Source of the DNA: Guillardia theta CCMP2712
Taxonomy: Eukaryota > Cryptophyceae > Pyrenomonadales > Geminigeraceae
Direction: 5' to 3'
DNA: 64,000 nucleotides
Assembly (NCBI RefSeq): GCF_000315625.1
Contig: NW_005434618.1
Coordinates: 316,429-380,428 of the forward strand
The translations under genes and the position numbers were made by a program. A model generated the notes under the pieces. It did no database searches. It was not told where the DNA came from and saw nothing but the letters and a program-made list of their open reading frames with translations. Positions 1 through 10,227 of the stretch are shown here, one piece after another. The stretch's first letter is position 1. Every line of letters begins with the position of its first letter.

Positions 1-1935
1 CTCTTCTGCGTCTCCACCATCCTTGAGCCCGTTGTAGACGTAGATGCGAAGCTTGTTGGGAGGAAGGTGCCGCTCAATCTCCGAGATCCACTGGTGGAGG
101 ATAGGCATCGGACAGACGATGAGCGTGGCAGAGACCGTTTCCATTGCTTCCGTCTCCTCCTCCTCCTGCCCTCCGACTCTCCAGTACCTTCCTTCGCACT
201 GACCAAAGAGTCCAGCAGCATGATACACTTTCTTGTCACGAGCACCAGGATCTTTGCTCGTCATGGATCTGACGGTGTTCTTCCCCACTGGCATCCAATA
301 GATCCTTGAATCCAGAGCCGTCCTTCCCTCCACCTCCACCAGCATCTCCTCTATCTGCTGCTCTCCTCCTGACAACCTCACGCCATGCACCCTCGCTCTC
401 TTCCACATCCTCTTGTCCATGACCAGGACCTCCGACCCCACACAGAGTCCCCCAGGGACGATGAAGTTCCCAGGAAAGTTACCCACCACCACTTTGAACC
501 GCTTGGAGGTCAAATCGTCGACCGTGAGCGGGTCTGCAATGAAGTTACAGGCACTAAGACACGCTAGAGGCTGAGTGGGCAGCGGCTGAGCAGACCTGGC
601 TCGCTTCTCTTCCTCTTCCCGAGCTCGAAATCTTCATCGTCGCCATAGTCAACGGCTTTGTGCGAGGAGGCGATGAGCTCGAGCAGCTCCACAGTCTTCC
701 CGAGGCCCATCTCATCGCACAGCACACCTCCCTGCTTCCAGTCAGCTCTCTCCTCCGATGCCTCTGACTCTGAGTACCCTCAGATCGTCGACGAGATGCG
801 TCGGCCGCGTCGCAAGGTGTCCAGTCCACTCGCAGTAGAAGAGGCTGCGTTTCCTCCTCCCGATGCGACAGCACTTGAGGGCAGGATGCAGCAGCGGCTC
901 CCTTTCTTCGACAGGTTTCTCGCGCTCCTCCATCCAAGAGACAGCTCGCAACTGATACGGGCTGATGCAACCAGCAGGAAAGGAGCACACAGCAAGTCAG
1001 GGGGCGGGAAACAAGGGCTGAGTGAGCACCGGAGCAAGGGATGAAGGACGTCGCTCTGCTGCCTCCTGCTGCTGAAGTCTTTGTGCTTCATGGCCTCGTA
1101 CACCCGATCAAGATCGAACGTTGAGTCTGCGGCATGTCAAGACCCTCCCAGTCCCCACTACCCTCACCTTGAACCTTCGGGCCGCTCCGGTCCACGAGGA
1201 ATGGAGCGAACCACGTGAAGAGAACGGCCAAGGCGTCGGCGTGCCTCAGAGCCGGGTACAGGCTGCTGAGGGTGTCTGAGGAGACTGCTGTCCTGTCGAT
1301 GACGCTGAACACATGTCTCAGGTCAGCTGGGGGAAGCGAGGGAGCTGGGAGGGGACGAGGAGGGAGCGAGGAGGATGAATTTGGGTGCCTGACCTGGGGT
1401 GGAATTTAAGCAGGAGGCAAATCCGTCCTGCCTCCTTGACAACTACTTGGACGACGATGACCTCAAAGTATAGGAGCCTTTTCATCGCAGAGAACATCTT
1501 CGGGTCAAGAGCGCCATCTCCGTCCATGAAGTCTATCGTGCCTTCCAATGCCGACACCAAGTTGACTAGCTCGCCTTTCTCCTCCTCGTAGAATATCTCA
1601 AACGTACGGCTCACTCCTCCTCCTTCCTCCTCCTCCATCCTCTCTTCCTCGAGCCTGAATTGGAGCCGACGATCAGGAAGGGACATTCTCTCCGGAAGGT
1701 TTCCGTCGTCGAGTTCTAGAGTCAATTCGCCAATAGCCCAATCCTCCTCCTCCTCCTCCATTTCGCCCTCTTCCGTCTCCTCTTCGTCCTTGTCCTCCGT
1801 CTCTTCTTCCTTCTCCTCTTCTTCCTCCTCCATGACGGACTCTGCCACTCCTCGCTCGTCCTTTCCTGGAACCATCAGCGCCCGCGCAAACCGTGCGCTT
1901 GCTCGCGCCATTGGAGGTCTTTGGGGGAAGGACAT
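1..1935 (-). CDS. SNF2-family ATPase, SHPRH-like (partial, C-terminal part off the window)
   Basis: Read on the minus strand, a start at 1935 opens an N-terminal region with a long Glu-rich acidic stretch (about 1740-1850). Short introns follow, for example one starting near 1391 and one near 1170. Near 950-890 the text reads Y-Q-L-R-A-V-S-W-M, the usual entry to an SNF2 domain. At about 740-660 a Walker A block reads GGVLCDEMGLGKTVELLELI. At about 130-60 motif Ia reads TLIVCPMPILHQWISEIERH, followed by the window edge. The spacing between Walker A and motif Ia is larger than in compact SNF2 proteins, and the wording of both motifs is closest to SHPRH, an E3 ligase/helicase of post-replication repair. 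The RING and helicase C parts are not in the window. SNF2 family is near certain; the SHPRH subfamily is an inference from motifs. Confidence 0.72.
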
Positions 1936-2375
1936 ATGTGTTCTGTAGGGGTACTAAATAGGGGAAAGAGGGGGTGGTCATCGTTGGTGCAGCAATCCAA
2001 AAAAGGCAGGTCTCTTTGGGAGGGAGGGGAAGAGAAGGGGGGGGGGGGGGGGGAGGAAGAGGAGGGGAAGGGGGGGGGGGGGAAAAAGAAGGGAAGAGAA
2101 GAGAAGGGGAGGGAGCGGAAGAGAAGTGGAGGGTTGATTGCCCTTTCCTTCTTGTAGTTAGGCGACATGTTTAATATTCCTCCCTTGTCTCTACTGGGCT
2201 ATTCCCTCAGCCTCTTTCTTCATGTCTGCTCCGTCTCCCCGTATGTCCCTGTCTTCTCTTCCCACATTCGCCCCATCAACTCATCCGCATCTTCATCATG
2301 ACAGCGACGCACCAACCTCCCGTGGGTCCTAGACCAATCTCTATGTATCGACAATTTTAACCTTGCTATTTACAT
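1936..2375. other. Intergenic, G-rich
   Basis: No convincing gene. The plus strand carries long G runs (2038-2083) and then GA-rich sequence to about 2130. It lies upstream of the SHPRH-like start and downstream of the anoctamin stop, both on the minus strand. The G runs could form quadruplexes, but this is unverified. Confidence 0.5.
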
Positions 2376-4744
2376 TCACTTGCCGTAAAACGGCTCCCCC
2401 TCATCGTCTGTGTAGAAGGGGCCATCATTCTCCTCCGGCTGCAGATACTGGCACTCTGCCAGCACCTGATCGCGCAAGTAGCACCTGCGCTCGTACGCCT
2501 CCAGGGCCTCCTTCGGAGGGTCGTTGAGCATGGAGTCCAGGATGGCCTTGAAGACAAGGAGACAGTGCTCGCAGATCACGGTGATCCACACGCGCTCCAC
2601 CGGCGTCATCTCCGGGAAGTAGAAGAACAGGCCATGGCTGGTGAACCCGACGAGAGCGCAGTTGGTCAGGATGCAGCACGTGCTGATAATGTCCAGGATC
2701 ACTTGCCAGGTGCCGATGTCCGCTGCCACCTTGGTCGGGGGCCTCTGAACGCCCTTGAGGAGCTTGTACGCATCCGTGCGGATCTCCACAAGGTTGTTCA
2801 TGAGGGAGAGAGCTGCAGTTAGTGGGAAAGCTGCCGCAAACAAGGTGACGTAGCCGAACTGAATGACCATCTCCTGGTACTCCTCGAACACCCCCGAGTA
2901 CTGGTCAAGTTTGCTCTGCTTCTCTTCCTGCGACATGACCATGACGTTTTCCGCCTCCTCCGACTGCACCTCGTGGCTCTTGGCCGCCCGCTCTTTGAGG
3001 AAGATTCGCACCCGGTTCTTCATGATCGGGAGGCCCACCTCCATGAACTGAGCGATCGTCAGTTGGAGGATGAATACTGCAGCCAATGTCCCCGCCAGCT
3101 CCGGCATGCAGTGCCACTCAGGACAGTGCATGTCTACCCCGTAGACCAACATGCTGTTCTGCACGAAAGCCACGAAGAAGCAAGCGAAGTACGCGTTGAC
3201 GATCTTGAAGCAGAAATCCTTCGCAATAGTGGCGTCCTCATACTGCAAATAGAGAAGACATCAGGAAGATCAACTCTACGATTCAAAGAGATACTGACCT
3301 GAGTTTCTGTCTGCCAATTTTCAAAGTCCGTGAGCAATTTGAGCACGTACTGATATATCTTGTTGAAGACCAAGATGGAAGTCGCTTGGCAGCATCCCCC
3401 GATGCTTTTTCCCACTGACGATAGACCTGCATAAAGTTCAGCATTCCTTGAACATTTTGCTGCTTCAATCACCGTGTGGCTGGAACTTTTGAACCAGTCG
3501 AAACTTGAACAAGGCAATCGCGCACACCACTGCAATGACCGTGGCTATGAAGGTGCATACAACCAGTGCAGAAAGGCACAGAGCTATGTTTCTCCAAAGT
3601 GCATCTGAAGTACAATGAGATGAGACACTCTCTACCACCCGGCATATAAATGTACCTGGGTAGCGAACCACCTCGTTCTTATAATCGTGCATCCTTTCAC
3701 GTGTGTAAGGATTCTGGATAAACTCTTTCCGATCTTCCTCTTCGTCCTCGAAAGTCAAAGTATCCCACTCATGTTGATATGTCTTCTCTACTCTTTTCCA
3801 CCTTGGCAAGCCACAATGGTTACAAAGAAGTACTCTAGGAAAACACAAGCATACCCCGAAACAAAAACAACCGCCCAGACAGTGATAAAGCAACAGTACA
3901 AGGGAACCCATGGGTTGTCCATACTGCCCGTAAGTACGTGCGAGTATAGGTTGCTTAGAAAAAGAATAAACCCACAAATAGCCGGAATCCACAGCATCGT
4001 TGTGTAGTAACCAAGCCATACGAAATACAAAGCGATCTTTGTGCCAAAGTACTCTCGAATCGCTTCAATGGGTTGTGCTCGTCTCCACTGCCACACCCAT
4101 CTCTGTTCAAGCCAGTCTCTACTCTGATCACGATGCAAGCCGAAGCACTGCTTGATTACTTGGTTCTTTTGCAGCTGATCCAAAGCAGTATTACCAGGAA
4201 GGACGTTCTCTTTTGGAATAAGCTGCGGTCCCATAGCGCGCTCGTCCTCGTCGTTGATTATGAACTCTAGGATTTGAAGTTGTTGTGCGCTGCTAAAGAG
4301 AGTCCCTTCACTGGAATATTCGTAGAAAGGTTGAAGGTACTGCTTGAAAGGTGTCCATGCTCCCTCATTCTTTTCTTCTCTCCCATCCAAATCTTGTTGC
4401 CTCAACCTCAGCTTCAACAGTCCGCGTGTGCCCATCACTTCCGCTACTTGCTTCTGTCTTTTTTCAGATGCCGACACAAGTACAAACACCTCATCGCGAG
4501 CAATGGACACAGTCTCTCTGACTAGTAAGTCCGCTGCCCTCAGTTTGTCGATGATTGGCTGCCGAATCTTTCTCGTCATGGAAGTCTTTAGATTGCCAGT
4601 GTCTTCATCCTCGTCGCGATCGAAAACGATACAGAAGCTCGCAAGGGAATCAGGAAATGAATTTCTTTCCGAGGCAAGAAGCTGCTCAGTCTCTTCATCG
4701 CTGCCTACGGCCTTCGACTTGCGGCCGGCCGCACGGCGCGACAT
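2376..4744 (-). CDS. Anoctamin (TMEM16) family membrane protein
   Basis: About 700 residues in five or so exons. The start is the ATG at 4744. Exon 1 ends at 3855 and is joined to 3801 (53-nt intron); the next intron is 3605-3655; another GT-AG intron lies just before 3247. The N-terminal 230 residues are a soluble region. The membrane part begins with IREYFGTKIALYFVWLGYYT, the standard anoctamin entry. WKRVEKTYQHEWDT, EEYQEMVIQFGYVTLF and NNLVEIRTDAYKLL are family blocks, and acidic residues at the calcium-site positions of the last two and of the Q-F-M-E-V-G-L-P helix are present. Family members are calcium-gated lipid scramblases or chloride channels of plasma or internal membranes; which of these applies here cannot be told. 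The acidic C-terminal tail ends at 2376. Confidence 0.93.
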
Positions 4745-5426
4745 TTAGTTTAACTTTCCCTGTTTCGAATGAACTTGTCGGTATGTCAAGGTGACGAATC
4801 TAATCATTCCAATCTAAGGAGAAGCATACAGGCATTTGATCGAGAATCCCTGCCCAAAACTTCAGTCAGCACACTGCGGGGTAAATCCTTCTTTGACAAA
4901 GCAGGTCAGGGAAGCATTTGTTGAATTCTTTAAGAAAGATCCTGACACATGTCCTCCTTTTGTTTCAGCCTCAACATTGTATCCAAAATTTTCTTCTACC
5001 GCTATGCTACACATTCACTGTGACTCGCGAGCATCCTCCTCCACATTCTCATGATCATCATCCTTGTTTTATCCTCAAACTAATCCTCGCCCTCGCATTC
5101 ATCATAATTCTGATCATTGGGCGCTAGTTTTCCCCGCCTTCTCCTCCTCTCCTTACTCAATACCTTCCTCCTAACCCCTGCCTGCTGCCATTCCACGTTC
5201 TATTTTCGATTTTCTGTGTCTACCCCCTACCTCCACCCCCATTTCCGGCACATACCCCAGTTTTAACTAGATTTATACCAGTAACTTGTACCCCCTACCC
5301 CCATCAAGCAATTAGTACCATTGCTGCACCCCAGCTTTTCACGATTCGCATTATCGGTTATCCTGGCCGTTATCGCAAACTTGTTTCTTACAACGGTTCG
5401 GTAACGTAAGGGACATATAGGGGAAC
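4745..5426. other. Intergenic between divergent anoctamin and M3 peptidase genes
   Basis: No supported gene. It should hold both promoters. Positions about 5220-5340 are rich in CCCCTA/TACCCC words, the reverse complement of the GGGGTA blocks seen at 8104-8225, 53440-54110 and 58960-59200. Confidence 0.5.
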
Positions 5427-7870
5427 ATGCGGCTTGCGGCAGTTGTAGCGATCGCGTCGTCGCGCTTGCTGCTCGCTGAAGCCTTCGTGGTCTCTCCTGC
5501 TGCTAGACTATCTTCCTCCTTGTCTAGCTTCAACTCCTGCTCCTCGTCCTTCCTCCCCTCCCATCTCTCGACTGTACGACCTCAACTCTTACCGAGATCT
5601 GGATGCTCTGCAAGGATTGGCAAGGGGCTTCGGATGACCTTGGCAGCACCTGCCAAGATAGATGGACCACGATGGAAGAATGATGAAGAATATGCGTCGC
5701 TTGATGACGTCAAGATGCAAGAGGACATGAAAATGGTTGAGAAAATGGTAGATGACATCTCTGCTCTTTCCAAGAAGCTTGATCTGAAGAGTCTGGAGAA
5801 CATCGACCCATCCATCCTGGTTCAGCTCTCTAAGAAAGCCACGGATGCATCAGTGATACTCATGAATGTTGCGACGTTCGCTTCATGTGAATCCAGTGTG
5901 GATGGGACCAATGCCCAAGCCCGGGCGACGTCAGCGAAAGTTCGTGCACTCTCAGCCAAGCTGGGCCAAGCTGCTCAGCCGCTCTCGATTGCGCTCAAGC
6001 TAATCCCTGAAGACAAGGTCGAGAAGTATCTGAAGGAGCTGCCGCATGAAGAATTCTCCGTGAGACATCAACGCAAGGTAAAATTTGGAGACAAAACTGC
6101 GCAGGTTTGCTGACTTTGGCGTTCCCAGCTCCGCGATTTCACCCTCAGCCTTGAAGAAGAAAATCTGATTACTGCGCTTGGAGTTGATGGGCACAGCAGC
6201 TGGTCGCAGATGTACAATACCATCTCGTCGACTCTCACATGCCAGGTCGGGGACAAGAGCATGGGGGTCGCTCAAGCCGCCGCCCTCCTTTCATCTCCAG
6301 ACCGCTCCGAACGTCTCCAAGCCTGGAATGCCATCCAGGCCGCCTGGACGGTCCATGAGGAAGCAGCGGCGTCTACCCTCAACAGCATCATCGGCTGGAG
6401 ACTCGAGTTGAACAGGAAGAGGGCTGAGAAGGCCGCACAGCCAGTCCATTTCCTTGACACCGCCTTGCACCAGGTTGGTTTTCGCTGTACCATGAACCTT
6501 CTGACTTGTTTGCACATTCAGAACCGTATGTCGCGCAAGACCTTGGATGCGATGATGCAGGCAGTCTCGGAAGCCCAGCCTCTCGCGCAGAAGGCGTTGA
6601 AGCTTCAAGCCAAGGTGTTGGGAATCGAGTCCTTGCATCCGGCCGACCTCTTTGCACCTCCGCCACAAGGCGCCCAGTCGTCGTCACTTGCTTTGCAATA
6701 CGAGGAAGGCATCGGTAAAGTCTTGCTCTCCCTCCATCTCTCCATGTTCCCAGAGATACATTGTGTTACTTCCGGGAAGACTTGATCTTTCTGACTCGAT
6801 GGCAGATCTCATCGCAGATTGTGTTTCTTCGGTCCATCCATCCGTCGGTGAATTCGTCAAGATGATGTCGCAGAAAGAATGGATTGAAGGGAAATCGGGA
6901 GACAAGAAGGTTCGCCTTGTACTTCGCTTTCCTTGCTCGGGCTGAGAGTTGTCTGCAGGCGCCTGGAGCGTACTGTACATCCTTCGCCAAGTCGAGAAAT
7001 CCTCGCGTCTACCTGTCGTCCTACACAGGGTCCTACCAGCACGTTTCCACCCTTGCACACGAGTTGGGACATGCGTTCCACTCTTGGGTCATGAAGGACA
7101 TGGAGCGATCTGAGACCCGGTGGAGAAGTTGTTTCACTATGTGACCAACGCTGACCCTCGCTACCAGCTATCCCATGAATCTTGCGGAGACAGCTTCCAT
7201 CTTCTTCGAGACGGTTGTTGGGGATCGGCTCGTGGCCATGGCGAAGACTCCTGAGGAGAAGCTTCGCTACAGTTGGTGAGGAAGAAACATTTGAGATTTG
7301 GTCCATTCCCCTGACGCTGGACCGAATCCCTCCCTCCTCCTTCCCCAGGTACGACGCTGAGAGTGCTGGGGCGTTTCTCCTCAACATCCCAACAAGGTTC
7401 GACTTCGAGTCTGAGATTCATGCTGCCCGAGAGCAGGGTCAGAACCTCACCCCAGACTTCCTCCGGAACACGATGACCAAGGCCTGGAAGGGTCGCTATG
7501 GCGATGCCCTCAGCGAGTATGACAGCATGTTCTGGGCTTCCAAGCTTCACTTCCACATGACGGGAGTGCAATTCTACAACTTCCCCTACACCTTCGGGTA
7601 CTTGTTCGCCTTGGGAGTCTATGCACAGCAGGAGAAGCTCGGGGATGGCTTCTATCAGGCCTACGTCGATCTCCTGCGTGACACAGGAAGAATGTCGGCA
7701 GAAGAGGTTCGTCATGAGGCCATGGTGAGGGCTGGGCTGACGTGTGCGACCAGGTGGTGCAGAAGCACCTCAAGTGCAACATCGAGGAGCCGGAGTTCTG
7801 GCGAGGATCCATCAGGATCATCGAGAAGAAGATCGAGGTTTTGGAGAGCCTCGTCAACCAGGTTGCCTGA
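5427..7870 (+). CDS. M3 family zinc peptidase, oligoendopeptidase F-like, probably plastid-targeted
   Basis: A multi-exon gene starting at ATG 5427. Exon 1 ends at 6077 and exon 2 starts at 6129 (51-nt intron); further introns lie near 6474-6522, 6712-6802, 6909-6960, 7108-7170 and 7276-7349. The zinc motif HELGH is at 7058-7072 inside STLAHELGHAFHSW. NLAETASIFFE follows and carries the third ligand. The YDAESAGAFLLNIPTRFDFE and FYNFPYTFGYLFALGVY blocks are typical of the PepF side of family M3. The N-terminus is a hydrophobic signal peptide (to A-E-A) followed immediately by F-V-V-S-P-A-A-R and a Ser-rich stretch. This is the bipartite signal-plus-transit arrangement, with Phe at +1, used for secondary red plastids. 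The likely role is oligopeptide degradation, for instance of cleaved transit peptides. The stop is TGA 7868-7870. Confidence 0.88.
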
Positions 7871-8232
7871 GGCCCGACCGTACCGTACTCGCAGACATTA
7901 AAAATGCTGAACTGTGGAAGCCTGTCCGGGATGCCATACCAGGCCATCTTTGCTCAAATCAGCCCGCTAAGTCAACTTGAAGGACCGGGCTTTTGGGGCC
8001 GCTGAAATCCGACTGAGCTTGATCACTGATTAGACATCAGCGGCCCGGCTCTCTAAGTCATCTGAGGCGGGTGAAGATTTCCAACCGTTACCGTCAGATC
8101 GATTTCAGATATGATGGGTAGGGTGGTACATTTACTACCAAGGGGTACTGGGAACACCAGAGGTAAAAGTAGGGGTAATGTTTAATGGTGGGTACAGCTA
8201 TTCGAGGGTAGGGGTACTAGACGTTATGTCTG
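7871..8232. other. Intergenic with stem-loop and GGGGTA block
   Basis: Near 7995-8048 two 10-base arms, GGGCCGCTGA and its reverse complement, flank a loop of about 30 nt. This could be an RNA 3'-end structure or a small mobile-element relic. Positions 8104-8225 hold a G-rich block with several GGGGTA words. No gene is seen. Confidence 0.4.
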
Positions 8233-8457
8233 TTGGGGAGGAACATAGTAACTGCCGCACCATGTCCTGCGAGCGGGATTGGATGTGCGGAGAGGAGAAA
8301 AGGAGGAGAGGATCACGCTGTTAGGAGAAGAGGAAGAGGAGAAGAAAGGGAGCAAACGAGAAGACAGGTGTACGTAGACCATCGTAAAGCCCTTCTTGTT
8401 CAACAGGAGAAGGAGAAGGAACTCAGGCTAGTCGGGAAGATCCAACAAGCTGAAAAG

Positions 8458-9591
8458 ATGCCGAGCTCTACATTCAATGCGATGAAGAATGCTTTCAAGG
8501 AGTATGACCCAGATTCATTCACGGAAGGAGGACACAGCAGCCATACTGTTGTGAGCAAGAAGGAAGCTGAACCTGCGATACCCGCACAGCCCAACAAGGG
8601 CAAGAGCCACGAGAAGAGAAAGAGACAGCAGGACCAGATCAATCAGAGTCAGCATCCGGTCCATGAAAAAGCGTTCATATCCACGTGTCCTTCTGGGGAC
8701 TTCAAGTCAAAGCACGGTGGCTGGGAGGGAACGTTCGCGATCAAGCATGGAGGGTTTCCCCATATGTTTGAGAACCTAATGCCTTCCAAGTCAAGGACGT
8801 GGCTAGGTGACAAGGCAGAAAAGCCGCTGCAGAAGATGCCTGTCTTAGTGAAGTACCCGGACCAAGGCGGGCCGGGGTATCCTGACCGAACACTCGGAAA
8901 GGATTACAAGTATGTGAGCGAGCAGAACTTTGACATGGTGGAGAGGTTGAACCGGGGTTACAAGCTGGGGCTGGGGTCGGGCTTTCGGAATGAGGAGAAG
9001 GTGAACTTTCAAAGGTTCCTGTGCTAGGAATGATGACCTATTCAGATCCAAAGTGCTCCTTGGGTAACAACCTCTTCCAAGGCAGCCCTCTTCGATCCCT
9101 TCGAGCCGTACAAGGTAGCATGTCACAGTGTCTGGATGGAAAACATTGATTTCCTATGGCGCAGGAGATCAACGCTAGTGTTTCGCGGGAGAACAGCACG
9201 AGACGAAGAGGGATCCCGCTCCACCCGGCACAGCACAACACTCCGTTCATCTCCGCCTCCAAGGTCCGGAGGCTGCCCACTGAGGTACAGGGAGCGCGGG
9301 CCGCGGACGCTCCTGACTGACCGTTTGCTCAGCTTTTCGGGTCCTTTGCCTACTTCCCCGACGAGTTTGTTGAGGACGGGTTCACAAAGTACGGGAAGAT
9401 CGTAGAGAAGCAAGCGCGGGCGCGGGACGAGAAGCGAGGAGTCAAGCCCATCCATCATCCTCCGTGGGCCCTGACTTTCCTCTCTCCCTCCTCCAAGCTG
9501 ACGCCTCCGTTGCTGCAGGTTCAGGACGAGCGGGCCGACCGTCTTGGCCAAGACCACACCTTCGATCGCCTTCCGGCATGTTCGACACTGA
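8458..9591 (+). CDS. Possible CFAP96 (UPF0602)-like ciliary protein
   Basis: One open frame runs to 9027 and contains HGGWEGTFAIKHGGFPHMFE, a YPDQGGPGYPDRTLGKDYKY segment and a basic Lys-rich start. GT-AG introns then allow continuation through AALFDPFEPYK (about 9090-9110), a Ser/Arg-rich exon (about 9165-9285), LFGSFAYFPDEFVEDGFTKY (about 9330-9400) and a last exon ending at TGA 9589-9591. The order of a glycine-rich motif, a GxGYxxxTLGK-like motif and an LFDPF motif recalls the UPF0602/CFAP96 family of doublet-microtubule proteins, but the match is from memory and weak. The start is uncertain: the frame is open upstream to 8233 without an ATG, so ATG 8458 or an upstream exon are both possible. 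Confidence 0.4.
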
Positions 9592-10227
9592 GGTGGGCGA
9601 GGGAGGGAGGGCAGGAGGTCTCAGTCTCATGCTACCCTTGAATCTACAAGTTTTTGAGAGGATAAAGTAAGGATTGACGTGTTCCTGCTTCAACCATGCC
9701 TCCCTCCTCTTCGCCGCTGCTCCACCCAACAGAACATGTGCATGTTTTCATGAACACACTGCCAGGAAGAAGAGACGAGGGTTCACGGTGGTGTCGCAGC
9801 TTCAACACTGGAGCTTCAGGGAGGGCAAGCGCTTCACACTCGCTCCTTGACTTCCTCGGATTGAAGAAAAATGTTCTCTTTTCTCCGTACAACAGGTTCC
9901 TCTCCTCTCCTCTCCTCTCCTCTCCTCTCCTCTCCTCTCCTCATCTCGCCTCGCCTCGCCTCCTACTTGTCCCTGGCCCTCTCACAACTAACCCCATAGT
10001 ATTTCGCTTCCTCCCTTCCCCCTCCCTTCCCCCTGACTTCTCCTCCCTTCCCCATACCGTCTCCCTCCCCCTCCCTCTTCCCCTCGAGCCCTCCCGGTCC
10101 GCAGCCATCAGGCTCCCTTGCGTCCCTTCCGCCAGGCATTTTTCCCCGACCGCCCCCATCCCCGGCCCCCGCCCTGCTTTTCGTTTTCAGTTCCGCATTC
10201 AAGTGGCTTCGGAAGGGAGGGCGGCAG
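9592..10227. other. Intergenic with TCCTC microsatellite
   Basis: A pentanucleotide (TCCTC)n tract lies at about 9897-9948, followed by C/T-rich sequence to about 10110. A possible exon (about 9770-9860) encodes a basic RKKRRGFTVV segment, but nothing decides its ownership. The 3' part ends with a pyrimidine tract and CAG just before 10200, so a 5' UTR or upstream exon of the AIR9-like gene may lie here. Confidence 0.4.
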
